A stretch of 64,000 bases of DNA from Lunularia cruciata (lineage: Eukaryota > Streptophyta > Marchantiopsida > Lunulariales > Lunulariaceae). Shown piece by piece: positions 1 to 10,792 of this stretch (position 1 is the first letter of the stretch; every line of letters begins with the position of its first letter). Under the pieces are notes generated by a model. That model was not told the origin of the DNA and made no database searches. It saw only the letters and a program-made list of their open reading frames with translations. Location of the stretch: positions 38,502,001 to 38,566,000 of the forward strand of contig OX419760.1 of the NCBI GenBank assembly GCA_948567375.1. Reading direction: 5' to 3'. A program made the position numbers and the translations under genes.

Positions 1-950
1 TCTACCATGGAGAATACTAGAAATGTAGGACTAAAATGAAATGGAAGAATGGCTCCAGAACCTCTCCCAAAAGCACAATCTCAAAATTGGTCTCAAAATG
101 GACTGTCTAAACTGATCCCACCACACTCTCAAACCTTGTTTTTTTGCACTACTCAAGACCCCCAAATGGTGTATTCAAAACATTCAGGATCCAAAACTTT
201 TTGAAACTTTTTTAAATTCACTAAGCTGAATTGCTCTCAACTTCCAAAAATGCTTGAATGTGAAATTTACCTACAAGGAGTATCTTTTATATAGCCCCCA
301 CCTCACAAATTATTCATATGAAATGTTCTCACTAAATCAGTATTTCATGAAGAAGAACCAGATTTTCAATCAGAAAATATACAAGTCATGAGCGGCAACA
401 TGCGTCATGCCACCACCTCGCAAACCGACACACCCAATAGCTCACGGTGACGGCCGGCACCTTTGAGAACCTTTGGTGCTTGTATTTGGTGCCTCCCAAC
501 ACCTCCCAACATCTACAAGCAAGCATCAACCAACACCACTCCCTACCAACCACCATGCCAAAATACACCAATGTTGCAATACCATCCGAGTAACTCTTAG
601 GGAGTCAACTAGTGCCATCTGGCAACATCTAGTGTTTTGGGCATCATTGACGGGTACCCAACAACTTAGAGTGTACCAAGGGTTGGGCTTCATGTGTCCG
701 CATTCTTTGCATTCTTATTTCAGATCTGAGAACACAATAAATTTTAAAATCTTGGAGTTTTTCAAGGCAACATCATATGAAAAAGTTTTTAAAACTATAG
801 AAGAAATACAACATATGAAAATGTTTTTAAATTAAAGGAGAAATACACCATTCATTGCTCATTACTTACAAAATATGCAAAATTACAAGAATGATATTTT
901 TATTGTATTGAACCATGATCTCATTTCATTCCAATATATGATTCACATGA
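1..950. other. Unassigned sequence, no gene recognised
   Basis: No recognisable protein motif, RNA gene or repeat boundary was found. The longest open frame (473-835, plus, 120 codons) has a low-complexity, Ser/Thr/His-rich composition and resembles no family I know, so it is not called as a gene. Confidence 0.4.
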
Positions 951-959
951 TGAGAGAGG

Positions 960-2470
960 CATTATTGCATAACCCGAGATGTACTTTCTTCTCTACCAAG
1001 CTCTATTCCATTAAAATTCATATCTGAATCTATTTGAGTTTCCTCTATAAATCTGTCATTGTCCTCTAACCAAACATCACACTTGTTGATTAAGTAGTTA
1101 TGTAAAATAATACAAACTAAAACACTTTAAAAAACATACATTATTACTATTATCTTTAAGTTGCACTCTAAGCTCACAAAGAGAATGCCATCTAGCTTTC
1201 AATATTCTTATACAATGCTCATTTATCACCCTTGCTTTTGTCAACTATTTGTTGAAGTCTTGCTTGTCCTTTGTTTGGGTCTACTTGAGAGCAAGGACAA
1301 GGTGATGCATGGACATAACCAGAATCACCTAAAAGGTACTCTTTGGCCTCAAAACTATGACACACCTCTCTTTAATTCAAATCATTCCAGAGTGATGATT
1401 TCTTCAAACAAGTCATGTCGTCACATGATCCAAGCATTCTTTCATATAAACAAACCAACCACCAAACTTTAACATTGTCATGCAATAATATTATCATGCA
1501 AATATACAAAGAAGATCACCAATGCTAATAAACAGTTTTGTTGCTAATAAACAAAACAAAAGAACAAAATATAGAATATTTACCTGCCATAAAATGTATA
1601 ATTCTTTGTTTATTGTCAAAAATCACTTGACCATTTATGGAATAGGAGCCCTTTTTGCTGCAATTAATTTCTCCATCTACTATAGGTTGAGTTGCAGAGG
1701 AAACAATGTTCCATCTACCAAACCAACACAACCAAGGAAACCTTTTTGGGTAAAGAAAGTAGACATCTTTCTCCTTTGCTTGTGCTTAGGCTATGCAACT
1801 TGACTCCTCATCAAATCTAATATGGCAGTGATAACTTGACAAGTGAAGGCAATAGTTGAACCTACACTAATGCCCCAAATGTTTAACTCCCTTGCAACAC
1901 ATGCTCCATTACCTTGATGCCCAAATCTATCAAGAGTTAGAGCTACATGGAGCCACACTAGTGTTTGTTCCCACGGTAGGTCTTCTCAAAAACAAGGTGT
2001 GTTCTAATCAAATCTACCAAGATTGTAAAAGAATTAACATCCATTCTAGTAAGCTATTGAAAAGCCTTTGGATCTAGATTTCTAAAATACTTTATCACAA
2101 ATTCTTGACTATGAGGATAAGTTACTTGAGGTTCCATGTATCTATGCTTATGTAAAAACTCCCATCCACTAATAAAAAATTCTAGCATATCTAAATCAAG
2201 TTCTCCATCTTCATCTTTGTCTTCTAGTCATTGCATCAAGATCTCCAAATCTAATTGTATACACCATTGTATACATTTCCTTATGTTTTGAGTTAATTCT
2301 CCATGAGTGCTCCCTCTTGGCATGTTATACCAGACTTTGTCCTCCTCTATTGTTCTATCGCCACAAATAACTCTACACTCCCTAATTCTTTAATTACCAG
2401 AAATAACACTTGATTGTGCATGCTCTACTCTTCTCATTTCAAAAATAGTACCCACACAATGAACAAGGTC
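960..2470 (-). pseudogene. PIF/Harbinger (HARBI1-like) transposase relic
   Basis: Read on the minus strand this stretch resembles a plant PIF/Harbinger transposase, the DDE nuclease that cuts and pastes these DNA transposons. The N-terminal part (about 2470-1990) is acidic. The core near 1720-1580 reads WNIVSSATQPIVDGEIN and then GSYSINGQVIFDNKQRIIHF, which matches the DDE core around the family's 'KG.YS.N.Q...D....' signature. About 1440-1300 reads LLGDSGY, the usual 'LLGD.GY' third-acid region. About 1120-965 reads ILHNYLINKCDVW, the family's C-terminal 'LHN' block. Stops and frame changes break it. The non-coding stretch near 1480-1590 may be a retained intron or an insertion. No terminal inverted repeats were found, so the transposon ends are unknown. 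Confidence 0.72.
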
Positions 2471-2480
2471 TTCCATATGT

Positions 2481-2750
2481 GAATTACATTCTGAACTAGT
2501 TTTTAAATAATGAAAATGAAAATCTTCTAACTCAAGAGATAAGAATTACATTTCAAGAGATTTACATACCTAATGAAATTACAAATCTTTGCACTTTCCA
2601 AAACCCAATGAAGTCTGCCATATAAGAATTACATTCCAAACTAGTTTGTAAGTAATGAAATTGAGAATCTTCAAACTTGGGAGATAAGAATTGCATTTTG
2701 AGAGATTTACATTCCTAATGAGATTGCAAATCTTTGCACCTTCACACAAC
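2481..2750. repeat. Tandem duplication, 145-bp unit
   Basis: Two diverged head-to-tail copies with period about 145 bp: 2481-2625 and 2626-2750. Both begin gaattacatt and share gataagaatt and aatctttgcac blocks in order. They lie just upstream of the Harbinger-like coding relic. Confidence 0.75.
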
Positions 2751-2891
2751 CCATACTAATCTTTAAACTTCAAACAAAATTCATTCACCCTCTTCTCACA
2801 ACAAGCATTAATCTTCTCCTCTTTTGGGTCAATTTTCTCCTTCTTGCACTCTCATGCTATTCATCATCTTGTTCTATGCTTCAATTTTCTA

Positions 2892-3057
2892 CATCAATTT
2901 TCTCTTTCTTGTCCTCTCGTGCAATTCATCTTGTTCTCTCATACATCACCTATTGTTGTGACCCTACCTATAATTAATTTTTTGCATCAATTTTCTCCTT
3001 CTCGTCCTCTTGTGTGGTTCATCTTGTTCTCTTGTACATCACCTATTGTTGTGACCA
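2892..3057. repeat. Tandem duplication, 93-bp pyrimidine-rich unit
   Basis: Copies start at 2892 and 2985 with catcaattttct and both run to atcacctattgttgtgacc. A third, weaker partial copy can be followed from about 2829. The unit is C/T rich. Confidence 0.75.
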
Positions 3058-3059
3058 CA

Positions 3060-4479
3060 CTTATCTTTGTGCTATCTTTGTGGCTTCCTCCAGCAGCCAC
3101 CCTTTTCAACCCTAATATAATCTACCCACTATATCAACCCTAGTGTGTAATTAATGCATTGTGTAGTGACAACGGTTAACTAGGTATCCTTTATTTCCTA
3201 TGAACCACCCTAATAATAAAGAGCCTGATCAGAACTTTGTAGTCAGACCTTTTCCTCTACCTACCCAAACCCATATCAATTTAGTCAACACTTCATAATA
3301 AGTTATAAGGAAATATATGGAGCTTTGTAATACTATTATTGAAACCCCCTATTGCATCTTGCAATGATGGCAAAACATGATCATGCTTAGTGAAGACTGT
3401 CCACTTCAAGGTTATCATTATCAGAACATTTTATAGAAAAATAGAGGATTTCAATTGCATATCTTATGAAATTGCTATGAAGTGAAGTCATTTTTATAAC
3501 AATTTGTGGAAAAACTCATAGAGACAAATACAGAAAGTTCCCCAAAATTAGGATTTAAACATGTTGTTTTAGAGATAAATGATATAAACCATAAAACACA
3601 AGCTCTATTAATTGATGCCGGACCATACTCCACTTTCCTACTCTTATAACCTATCAATTGTATTCTACCTAATTTTATCTATGCATACTTGTGTTTATTT
3701 ATCTATAAGTGTTATTGTAAAACAATAAGATTTCTTCTTCAAACAAATATGAAAAGGCAACATTGTAACAAACATGAAAGGAGAGGAAAACCCATCCTAC
3801 AAAGATGAGACCAAAGAGGTAAAATTTGGCTTAGCCCCATCCAACTATTGTCAAGGGTTTGTTGAAACTATTGTAAAACGGTTTATTGTATTTCAACATA
3901 ACATGATGGACACTTTAAAGCAAAATTTGTGATGTGTCAAGATAAAGTTCCATTCTTATTTTAGTGAAATTCTTAATTTGATGAGGTTGAGAATAGATGA
4001 TATACAAAATTTAAAAACATAATAAACTACATATTTAACATAAATTAGTTTATTTTGAGTTTAGTGCAAGATCCTCACTAAAATACAAACTTCTTTCTCC
4101 TATTTCTATTCCTTCTCCTACTAATGACCGGCTATAGTAGAGAGATGAGAGAAAAGAGATTTTACATTTTTGGAGAGCTTTCCTATATATATCACATGAG
4201 TAAATAGTCTATTTTTTCAGTTTTAGTCTTGCTAGTACCTATATTGAATGCTATGGAAAATTGACTATAAAGCTATGAGTAATTTTAGGCTTCTTAGAGT
4301 TTAGAGTGATAATTTCACATTGAGAGTGATGGGTTTGGAATTTTCAATTATAATCTCTTGGTATTCATGCTCTAGTTCCATGAGCACTTGGTTAAAAAAA
4401 TTTTAGATGGGAATTGAAAGTGATGAGAGTTTATAGCTTTTAGTTTTTAGAGAGATAACATTTACTCATGTGAGTGGGA
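3060..4479. other. Unassigned AT-rich sequence
   Basis: I see no supported gene, RNA or element boundary here. Short open frames are at background level for AT-rich DNA. Confidence 0.4.
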
Positions 4480-4797
4480 TGTAAGGGTTGTGGTTTTGCA
4501 TGTATGGGGTGATGAAGAGAGGAGCATTGTGTGTTACTATCATTATTCTTGTGCTAGGGATGGATACACTTCCCCATCTGTGCCGTCCAAGGTGGCTCAA
4601 GATACATCATGCCTAGTATGTGCACCAACACTTTACGTTGCAAGGGGTAAAGATTCACTTGGGAAGGATGAGCAAGGACTATGATTGGACCACTTGGGAT
4701 GCTCATGTGAGGCAAGTGACAACATCAATAATAGTAACAATCAAGATTATGCATGCTTCCTCTATCCCATTGTTGAACATTCTAAGGATATTGATCG
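4480..4797 (+). pseudogene. Possible left part of the LINE-like relic split by the copia element
   Basis: This 0.3-kb flank of the copia insertion has a plus-strand reading with Cys and Trp-rich segments (for example WGDEERSIVCYYHY, then DSLGKDEQGL). The copia TSD joins it directly to the plus-strand LINE-like relic that starts at 25067, so it is most simply the upstream part of the same element. The link is positional, and I do not recognise a domain here. Confidence 0.35.
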
Positions 4798-4802
4798 AGT
4801 CA
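4798..4802. repeat. Target site duplication (agtca), left copy, copia element
   Basis: agtca lies immediately outside the left copia LTR and is identical to 25062-25066 outside the right LTR. It shows that both LTRs and everything between them belong to a single insertion event plus later nested insertions. Confidence 0.9.
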
Positions 4803-5061
4803 TGTTTGAATCCAGACAAAAGTCCCAATGACATGCATACAACATGTATATCACCAAAAAATGCACACATTACATAGAAGTATGTGGTTCACCTCTATGT
4901 GAGTCTATATCCATGGGAATGTCCCAAAACATCCTTTATTGATACCCATGCTCACCGCCATATCTTTCATACAAGGCAAGAGCTCCCACTTCCTCAAGTT
5001 CACTCCAACCATGAACTTGCAAATGAGCAACCAACCAAGGCATAAGAGTAGAATCCTAAAA
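4803..5061 (-). repeat. Copia 3' LTR
   Basis: It aligns along its length with 24802-25061. Shared blocks include caacatgtatatcac, gtggttcacctctatgtgag, acaaggcaagagctcc and tgaacttgcaaatgagcaac. The left edge is tgtttgaa; the right edge ctaaaa matches ctaaca of the other copy. It is abutted by the purine tract of the element. Confidence 0.88.
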
Positions 5062-5075
5062 AACTCCCCCTTGAC
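5062..5075 (-). other. Copia polypurine tract
   Basis: The plus strand reads aactcccccttgac, so the minus strand has a gtcaagggggagtt purine run directly upstream of the 3' LTR. This is the expected place and composition for the plus-strand DNA primer of a copia element. Confidence 0.75.
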
Positions 5076-5589
5076 TCTTGTCTTGGGGTTAGTAACCTTG
5101 CTAAACAATTGATCACTCCACAAGACGTTCTAGATAAATGGCCAATTGCTTGACCACTCCTTTAAACTAGGATAAACTAGAACTTATAATCATAGCCCAT
5201 ACAAGGATAGAGTAACCAAAAAGTCCAAGGTCACCTCTAATGCTAGGTCACCCTACTCATGATCCACTTTCACAACCTACAAAGTAGCACAATGCCTAGA
5301 ATTTTTTTCTAAAGGTATGACTTTGGTAAAGGCATCAATCAGGTTGAGCTTACCATCAATCTTGACATGCTCAAACATTTTCTTAGACATATCTTGGCTA
5401 AGAAAGTGGTATCTAATATCTATGTGCTTAACCCTGCTGTATATCACTTAGTATTCAACTAGGTGTAAAGCACTTTGATTGTCATAATAACCATTACATT
5501 ACCATGCAATAGCCCCATCTCAGCAACAAGTCTATCCAACCAAATTGCCTCCTTGCTGCTTTTATTACTGCCACATACTCTCTTATAGT
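5076..5589 (-). pseudogene. Copia RNase H C-terminus and 3' untranslated remnant
   Basis: Minus-strand translation after 5593 continues, through stops, the copia RNase H tail, including a KAQ.H.D.RYHFL-like block near 5430-5400. After that only non-coding sequence leads to the purine tract. Confidence 0.5.
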
Positions 5590-6459
5590 AGACTATGCCA
5601 CACACTTCTGCAAGGTAGATCTCCAACTAATGCACCTAACACCAAGTGTGAATATATGCTCCATTGTTAACCTCCACTTGTTCAGATCTTGTCCATAATC
5701 AACATCTACATAACCATCTAGTGATGCGGCATTCATTGATGTTCTATCAAATAAGAGCCCACAATCAAGTGTACATCTCAAATACCTAAGAATCCACTTA
5801 ACGACTTCCCAATGTGTCCTTGGATTTGACATATACCTGCTCACCTTACCCATTGCTAGGGCAAGATCATGTCTAGTGCAATTCATCAAGTACATGAGAC
5901 TCCCAACAACCTTCTCATAAGGAATGTTAGCCATCAAAACCTTCTCCATGGCATCTGTAGGACAACATGCTGCAGAAAGCTTGAAATGAGGAGTTAAAGG
6001 AGTACTTATTGGTTTATAGTTCTCCATGTTGAACCTAGCAAGTACCTTCCTATCATACTTACTCTACGTCAACAACTTACCACTGCCCAAGTTCCTCTTG
6101 ATCTCCATGCTTAATATCCTTGTGGCCAACCCTAGATCCTTCATCCTGAACTCCAAACTCAAGAGCACCTTGAGCTTGTTCACCTCAGATTTATCCTTGG
6201 CAACTATCATCATATCATCCACTTACAGCACAAGAATAATAAAACCAAAGGTATTATTACTCATTGGTTTCATGTACACACAAGGATCAAACAAACTCTT
6301 ATTGAAACCTTGAGCATGCATAAACACATCAAACCTCTTGTTCCATTGCCAAGGTGCTTGCTTCAATCCGTACAAGAAATTTAGCAATTTGCATACCTTG
6401 TACTCTTGGCATTTCTTCACAAACCTCACATGTTGTCTCTTGAAGATCCTCTCATCCAA
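5590..6459 (-). pseudogene. Copia reverse transcriptase C-terminal half and RNase H
   Basis: On the minus strand, 6459-6223 reads through LYGLKQAPWQW, the copia RT box normally LYGLKQAPRQW. The catalytic YVDDM box follows but its Tyr codon is now a stop (*VDDM near 6222). Further on, 6027-5590 carries IPYEKVVGSLMYLM and then DGYVDVDYGQDLNKW, the RNase H region. RT copies element RNA into DNA and RNase H removes the template. Two stops and the broken catalytic box show it is inactive. Confidence 0.85.
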
Positions 6460-6461
6460 GG

Positions 6462-6600
6462 TGCCATTTGATCTAAATTAAGATCAAATAATGCAACAAA
6501 TGGATCAAATGTATGTTGTCACATTTGATTCTCTATGTATTTATGATCAAATGTGACAACAGCCATTTGATCTAAAGTAAGACTAACTAATGCAACAAGC
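6462..6600. repeat. 100-bp tandem repeat with a perfect 15-bp inverted repeat inside the copia RT
   Basis: The block gccatttgatctaaa.taaga occurs at 6462 and again at 6562 (period 100), each followed by aatgcaaca. Between them gttgtcacatttgat (6515-6529) and its exact complement atcaaatgtgacaac (6546-6560) can form a 15-bp stem with a 16-nt loop. The block replaces the RT segment expected between the LVAKEFNQ motif and FLNGTLDE, so it marks an insertion with local deletion. Confidence 0.8.
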
Positions 6601-6649
6601 ATACATAATAGATAGATTGTGGAATAATTTGCAATAGGAGAAAAAAACT

Positions 6650-7170
6650 CATTGTATTCCACCTCTTCCCTTGATTGAACTCCTTTGCTACCAACCTAGC
6701 CTTGTAGATCTTAGATTTCTCCTTAGGACCCTCCTTCAACTTGTAGATCCACTTGCAATCTATTACTTGTTGATCCTTAGGTAACCTAACTAGCTCCTAA
6801 GTCTTGTTATTCATCAAGGATTCCATCTCCCTCTTCATACAACCAAACCACTCATCCTCTTACTAGAAGAACATGCCTCCTTGTAGGACAAGGGTTCACC
6901 TTTTTCCAAGACCAAAGCATGACCATCATCCCTAAAATTCAAGTCATCATCCCACAATTTTGTTGAATTAGTCCACATACCATATCTATTTAGAGCTCAA
7001 CTAGCATGCCCTAATGACCTCTTGGATGAACTCTCCACTTAATCTCCATGTGTAGGTCCAATGTGAGGCTGACCTAGCATATTTTATTGCTCACCAAAAA
7101 CTACTTGCTCCACTATAGGAGCACCTCCTTCTTCCTCATCACTTAAGTGATCAATATCTCTCTCAACTAG
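6650..7170 (-). pseudogene. Copia reverse transcriptase N-terminal part
   Basis: Minus-strand translation around 6860-6660 gives, with breaks, EEWFGCMKREMESLM, then CKWIYKLKEG and IYKARLVAKEFNQ. These are the conserved N-terminal copia RT blocks (usual forms W..AM..E...L, K.KW.YK.K and YKARLVAKG). It runs into the hairpin and repeat insertion at 6600. Confidence 0.75.
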
Positions 7171-7172
7171 AT

Positions 7173-7361
7173 CTAGGGTGGGAGACTTTCCTTTGTTAGT
7201 GTAGGGAGCTTGGGGTTCTCCTCCTCCTTAAATGATGTAGATTCATTAAAGGATACATCCCTATTGACAACAATCTTACGCGCTATTGGATCCCATAGCC
7301 TAAAAGCCTTCACTCTACTTTCATAGCCAAGAAAAACACATTTCTTTGACTTAGCATCCAA
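7173..7361 (-). pseudogene. Copia integrase C-terminal linker
   Basis: The minus strand reads DAKSKKCVFLGYESRVKAFR then VNRDVSFNE. This is the usual copia polyprotein segment between the integrase core and RT (DAKS.KC.FLGY...; SRDV.FNE). It lies in the expected order between integrase (8050-7530) and RT. Confidence 0.8.
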
Positions 7362-7399
7362 CTTGGACCTATTTTCCTAGATGTGAGTGAATATGCATC

Positions 7400-8050
7400 A
7401 TAACCAGAATATCTTCAATCTACCATAATCAGCTGGTCATTGATGCCTCAACTCATATTGCATCTTGAAGTTGATTGCATTGGATGGAGAAATATTTACC
7501 ATATATGCTGCCATGTTGATAGCTTCTGCCTAAAACTCATGTGGCAACTTTGATTTGCTCAACATACTCCACGCATGCTCCAACAATGTCTGATTGAGCC
7601 ACTCAGCATCACCATTATGTTGCGGAGTGTAAACTCTGGTAAGGTGGCAAATTATCCCTTTTTTGTGCAATACACCTGAGTGCAATACTCCCCACCATTT
7701 TCTGATCTCATACACCTCATTTTCTCTCCAATCTAAGTCTCCACTTGGGTCTTCTACTTCTTGAAAGTGGCAAAGACTTCATACTTGTGGTGCATGAAAT
7801 AAATCCACACAAACCTCAAGTAATCATCAACAAATGTCACATAGTAAACTTTTCTAGAGTGTGAGGATGTAGGAGATAGTCCCCACACATCACTATGTAC
7901 ATACTCAAGTAGACCCTTGGAACTATGGATCCCCACTCCAAAAATAGATTGATTTTTTTTTCCAAAGAGGCATTGCTCACAAAAGTCCAACTTCACAGTC
8001 TTCAAGCCAAATAGCGAGTCATTTCTTCTCAAGATAAGCACCATTCTCAC
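7400..8050 (-). pseudogene. Copia integrase core
   Basis: Minus strand 8050-7754 carries DFCEQCLFGK, the CXXC half of the zinc domain. It continues with YVHSDVWG (first catalytic Asp) and FVDDYLRFVWIYFM (core). After a frameshift, 7715-7530 gives YTPQHNGDAEWLNQTL, normally TPQQNGVAER.N.T, which holds the last catalytic Glu. The enzyme joins element cDNA to host DNA. Frame changes and the altered AEW motif indicate a dead copy. Confidence 0.85.
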
Positions 8051-8197
8051 TCAAATGACCTAGCCATGAATGCACACAGTTGGCATCCCATCTTGAGACC
8101 TAGTTACATTGGCTTCTCCACATATTGTAGTGCACTCCAATACAAAAAGATTCTTTTGAAAGTTACCTTGCAAGATAACCGTACCACTAGAAGTGAC

Positions 8198-8560
8198 TCA
8201 AAGTAGCCCATCACCAACACTCCATTGATGACCTTTGGCATGCAATACTCCAAGAGGAATCAGGTTCTTCTTCATGTTAGGTATGAACCAAACATCATTG
8301 AATTTTGGCATAGCTCCATCAAACATTCTAGTCCTTATGGATCCAATACCTTCAATCCAACAAGGTTGATCATTCCCCATCAAAATTGAACCATTTGATG
8401 TTAAAAGCGAATAGAATAATTCCTTGATATAGCATATATGGTATGAGCAAGCATAGTCTAGAACCTATTGATCATCCCTACTAGGAGATGAGGCACAAAG
8501 GACATACCCACAATGTCACACATATTGATCATCCAACATGTCATTATCCTCATCAGCATA
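8198..8560 (-). pseudogene. Copia protease region
   Basis: Minus strand 8383-8198 has WIEGIGSIRTRMFDG and then IPNMKKNLIPLGVL, the segment after the protease active site in copia polyproteins (G.G.....; ...P.L..NLIS...L). The catalytic D(S/T)G itself falls in broken sequence upstream (about 8400-8560) and cannot be read cleanly. Confidence 0.65.
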
Positions 8561-9420
8561 AACTATGTTTGCTAAAGTGCTTTCATCTACCTTTACCTAT
8601 CCCTTAACCTTACACTCCTTCTTCACATGGCCTACTTTGCCACATCCCCAACAAGTCACTTGTTTCCTCTCCTTGGACTTACCTCTAGACTTTGACTTGT
8701 ACCTGGCCTTGCTCTTCCCCTTATAACCATCATTAGTCTTCCGTTGAGGTCTCCCACACTAGAAAACCAATGCATTACCCAAAGTAGAAGATGGCACCAA
8801 GGTTGCAACAAGTTTATGTTGCAAGTCTTCTTCTCACTATGTAGCAAAACTTGTGAAAGTGATTGATAGGATGGTGGTAAGGAACCCAACAAGTGCAATG
8901 CCTTTTGCTCCTCATTCAAGTCCTCTCCCAAGTTTTTCAAGTCCACCACTAGGTCACAAAATGCATCCACATGGTCTTTGATGTTGGTCCTTGGTTTCAT
9001 CTTGAATGTGATTAGTTTGAGATTGGTGTACAATCTGTTTGACAATTTATTCTGATGAGACTTGTCCTAAAGTGCATCAAACAAGGAGGTAAAATCAAAA
9101 TGCTTCTCCACTTGCTTGATCACATGGGGCTAAAGGTGAAGCAAAATTTTATTAACGGCTTGCTCTTGCATATCATCCCAGTCACTTTGTGTCATATCCT
9201 CAAGTTTCTCCCTCAAGAGCTTATCCAAAGTAGTTGCCTTCAACACTCCTTTGATATGCCATTCCCATGCCAAGTAATCCATGTGGTCATCAAACTTTGC
9301 CACATCAAAATTGGGTCCACCAAGCTTCAAAGTACCCATATTGACTTTCTTTTGCTCTGCAAGTACTATTGAGGCTATTGTTGCACTTAGAGACTCTTCT
9401 TGAGTCCTTGAACCTTCCAC
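8561..9420 (-). pseudogene. Copia gag with CCHC zinc knuckle
   Basis: The start chosen is the Met at 9420 (MEGSRTQEES), followed by KLGGPNFDVAKFDDH. This resembles the copia gag N-terminus, which in many elements reads L.G.NF..W. Around 9000-8860 it reads KDHVDAFCDLVVDLKNLG and ALHLLGSLPPSYQ, typical of the UBN2-type gag capsid domain. A knuckle near 8660-8600 reads CWGCGKVGHVKKEC (CX2CX4HX4C), the RNA-binding motif. At least two frameshifts separate these parts. Confidence 0.85.
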
Positions 9421-9657
9421 CTTAAAACTCTATTACTCAAGGGAGTGGATCATAATACAAAAATCTTTTTACATTAGCTTCTTCAAGTACTCAAAATCAC
9501 CAACTAGTTGCATCAACATATAGCCATGAAGATAAGCTTTCTAGTGTGCTATATAGATCATTTATTTGAGTCTAGAGACAAAAGTTATGAATTGAATTTG
9601 AGGGTGAGGGTATGTTGAAACCCTTGAAGAACTACTGAAGAACTATTGAAGATTTAT
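9421..9657 (-). other. Copia leader immediately upstream of gag
   Basis: Non-coding copia leader between the gag start and the captured cDNA. It resembles the stretch next to the primer site (24740-24789) in its agtgagcaa/ctcttg-type words, as if the captured segment opened up a normally short leader. That similarity is weak. Confidence 0.4.
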
Positions 9658-10137
9658 TGAAGAAGAGTTGTTAGCCGGTATGAAATATGATTAGGAATTG
9701 AAGAGGTTGCCAGCCAAGGCCACTGCTAGTATGTTGGAGCTTTACTACAACTACAGAGATTGGTTGTAGAAAGTGGCTTAGAAAATGCAAAGGAGACAAC
9801 TGTAAAAATCATGGAGATTGTTCTAGGACGTATTCTTCTCCAATTCAAGGATGCTTTCACATTTCTTTCCTACCACAAAAAATTTGTGGAACCCTATGAT
9901 TATTATACCTTTGGCCATAACTACATTTGGCCTTTGTGTTAGACTTTCAAAATTCCTACTTTGGAAATGTTCTTTGATGAGATTGAAAGCTACCTAAAAC
10001 AAGGCCACAACATATTTGTATTTTTTTGCTAACCATCAAACCAAGGCAAACCTAACAATCATAGCACTTTTGCTTGAGAGCTCTCACTATTATCTGGTTG
10101 AGAACATGACTTGTAGTTGTAGGTGACAGGTTTGTCC
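9658..10137 (+). pseudogene. ATS1: Captured fragment of plastid glycerol-3-phosphate acyltransferase, part 1
   Basis: The plus strand encodes, with a few frame changes and stops, the middle of the plastid acyltransferase that makes lysophosphatidic acid from glycerol-3-phosphate and acyl-ACP. Recognisable runs are EELLAGMKYD, SMLELYYNYR, ESGLENAKETT, FLSYHKKFVEPYDYYTFG, FDEIESYLKQGHN and NHQTKANLTIIALLLESS. The HX4D catalytic box (normally NHQ.EAD) is degraded to NHQTKAN. It breaks at VVGDRFV where gypsy A inserted and continues at 23694. The transit peptide and C-terminal half are absent. No introns are visible over about 180 codons, while plant ATS1 genes are intron-rich, so it looks cDNA-derived. 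It is antisense to the copia element. The assignment rests on remembered family motifs. Confidence 0.85.
10134..10137. repeat. Target site duplication (gtcc), left copy, element A
   Basis: gtcc directly precedes the A 5' LTR and is repeated at 23690-23693 directly after the 3' LTR. Removing A with one copy restores the acyltransferase coding line across the gap. Confidence 0.75.
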
Positions 10138-10370
10138 TGTAACACCCATTTGTGCATGTATGTAGTATTGTGATATTTAGTTTGGTATACTAGTACTTTA
10201 GAGATATAATTAACATAGAGATAAATGATGATTCTGCATAAGTCATGATTAGCTAAAGTTATTCAAAGCTAAGATAGAGTGGACGTTACTTTAGAGGAAG
10301 TGGAAAAGATGAGCATCACTATTTTGGATTCTAGTGTGTTGACTTGGTATTATTCTTAGGTGTTTGGCTT
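10138..10370 (+). repeat. Element A 5' LTR, truncated
   Basis: It begins TGTAACACCCATTTGTGCAT and follows the B LTR to ggtgtttggctt, then jumps to sequence equal to B internal position about 43552 (tgtctaggccaaatggct). The deletion removed roughly 460 bp of LTR plus about 620 bp of leader, including the tRNA-Glu primer site. Confidence 0.85.
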
Positions 10371-10475
10371 AGAATAGGAAGGTGTCTAGGCCAAATGGCT
10401 ACATGAAAAGATATTAAATTTTTCAAATAAAGACGCCCTGAAGTTTTGATTTAATGTACAAAATTTTAGAGGATT

Positions 10476-10787
10476 GTGACATACCCATTGAGAGATTTGT
10501 GCGACATTGTGAGGAAGGGTCAATTCTGCAAAGTTGAGATCTCATGCATGAGGAGTTTAAGAGCAACAAAAAGCATGGTTGAGTGTGTAGATTCAGCTTG
10601 GGAAAAAGAGGGTCATCAAAAATGGAAATTAAGAATATGCAAGGTTCCTCAAGGGTTTTAGCTAATTGTAGGGGTGGATTTGAGGAAAAGAGAGTTTAGA
10701 ATAGAATTTGAAGAGAGCGTTGAGAGGATCCAAAAACCTACACCACTTGGAGGAAAGAGTGAATCTAATTGCTTTTTTTGTAGAGAG
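10476..10787 (+). pseudogene. Element A ORF0, N-terminal part
   Basis: It encodes DIVRKGQFCKVEISCMRSL and, after one stop, GVDLRKREFRIEFEESVERI followed by the first half of a zinc knuckle (CFFCREK). It is equivalent to B 43665-43975. The J insertion at 10793 splits the knuckle, and the rest is at 14590-14880. The function is unknown. See the B copy for a fuller description. Confidence 0.7.
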
Positions 10788-10792
10788 AAGAG
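10788..10792. repeat. Target site duplication (aagag), left copy, element J
   Basis: aagag at 10788-10792 is identical to 14590-14594. Comparison with B (gagaagggacataaggc) shows that excising J plus one copy restores the ORF0 line. Confidence 0.9.

Noticed and set aside
2820-3143. 99-codon plus-strand frame with hydrophobic repeats
   Set aside because: It is created by the 93-bp pyrimidine-rich tandem duplication, with no start context or relatives.
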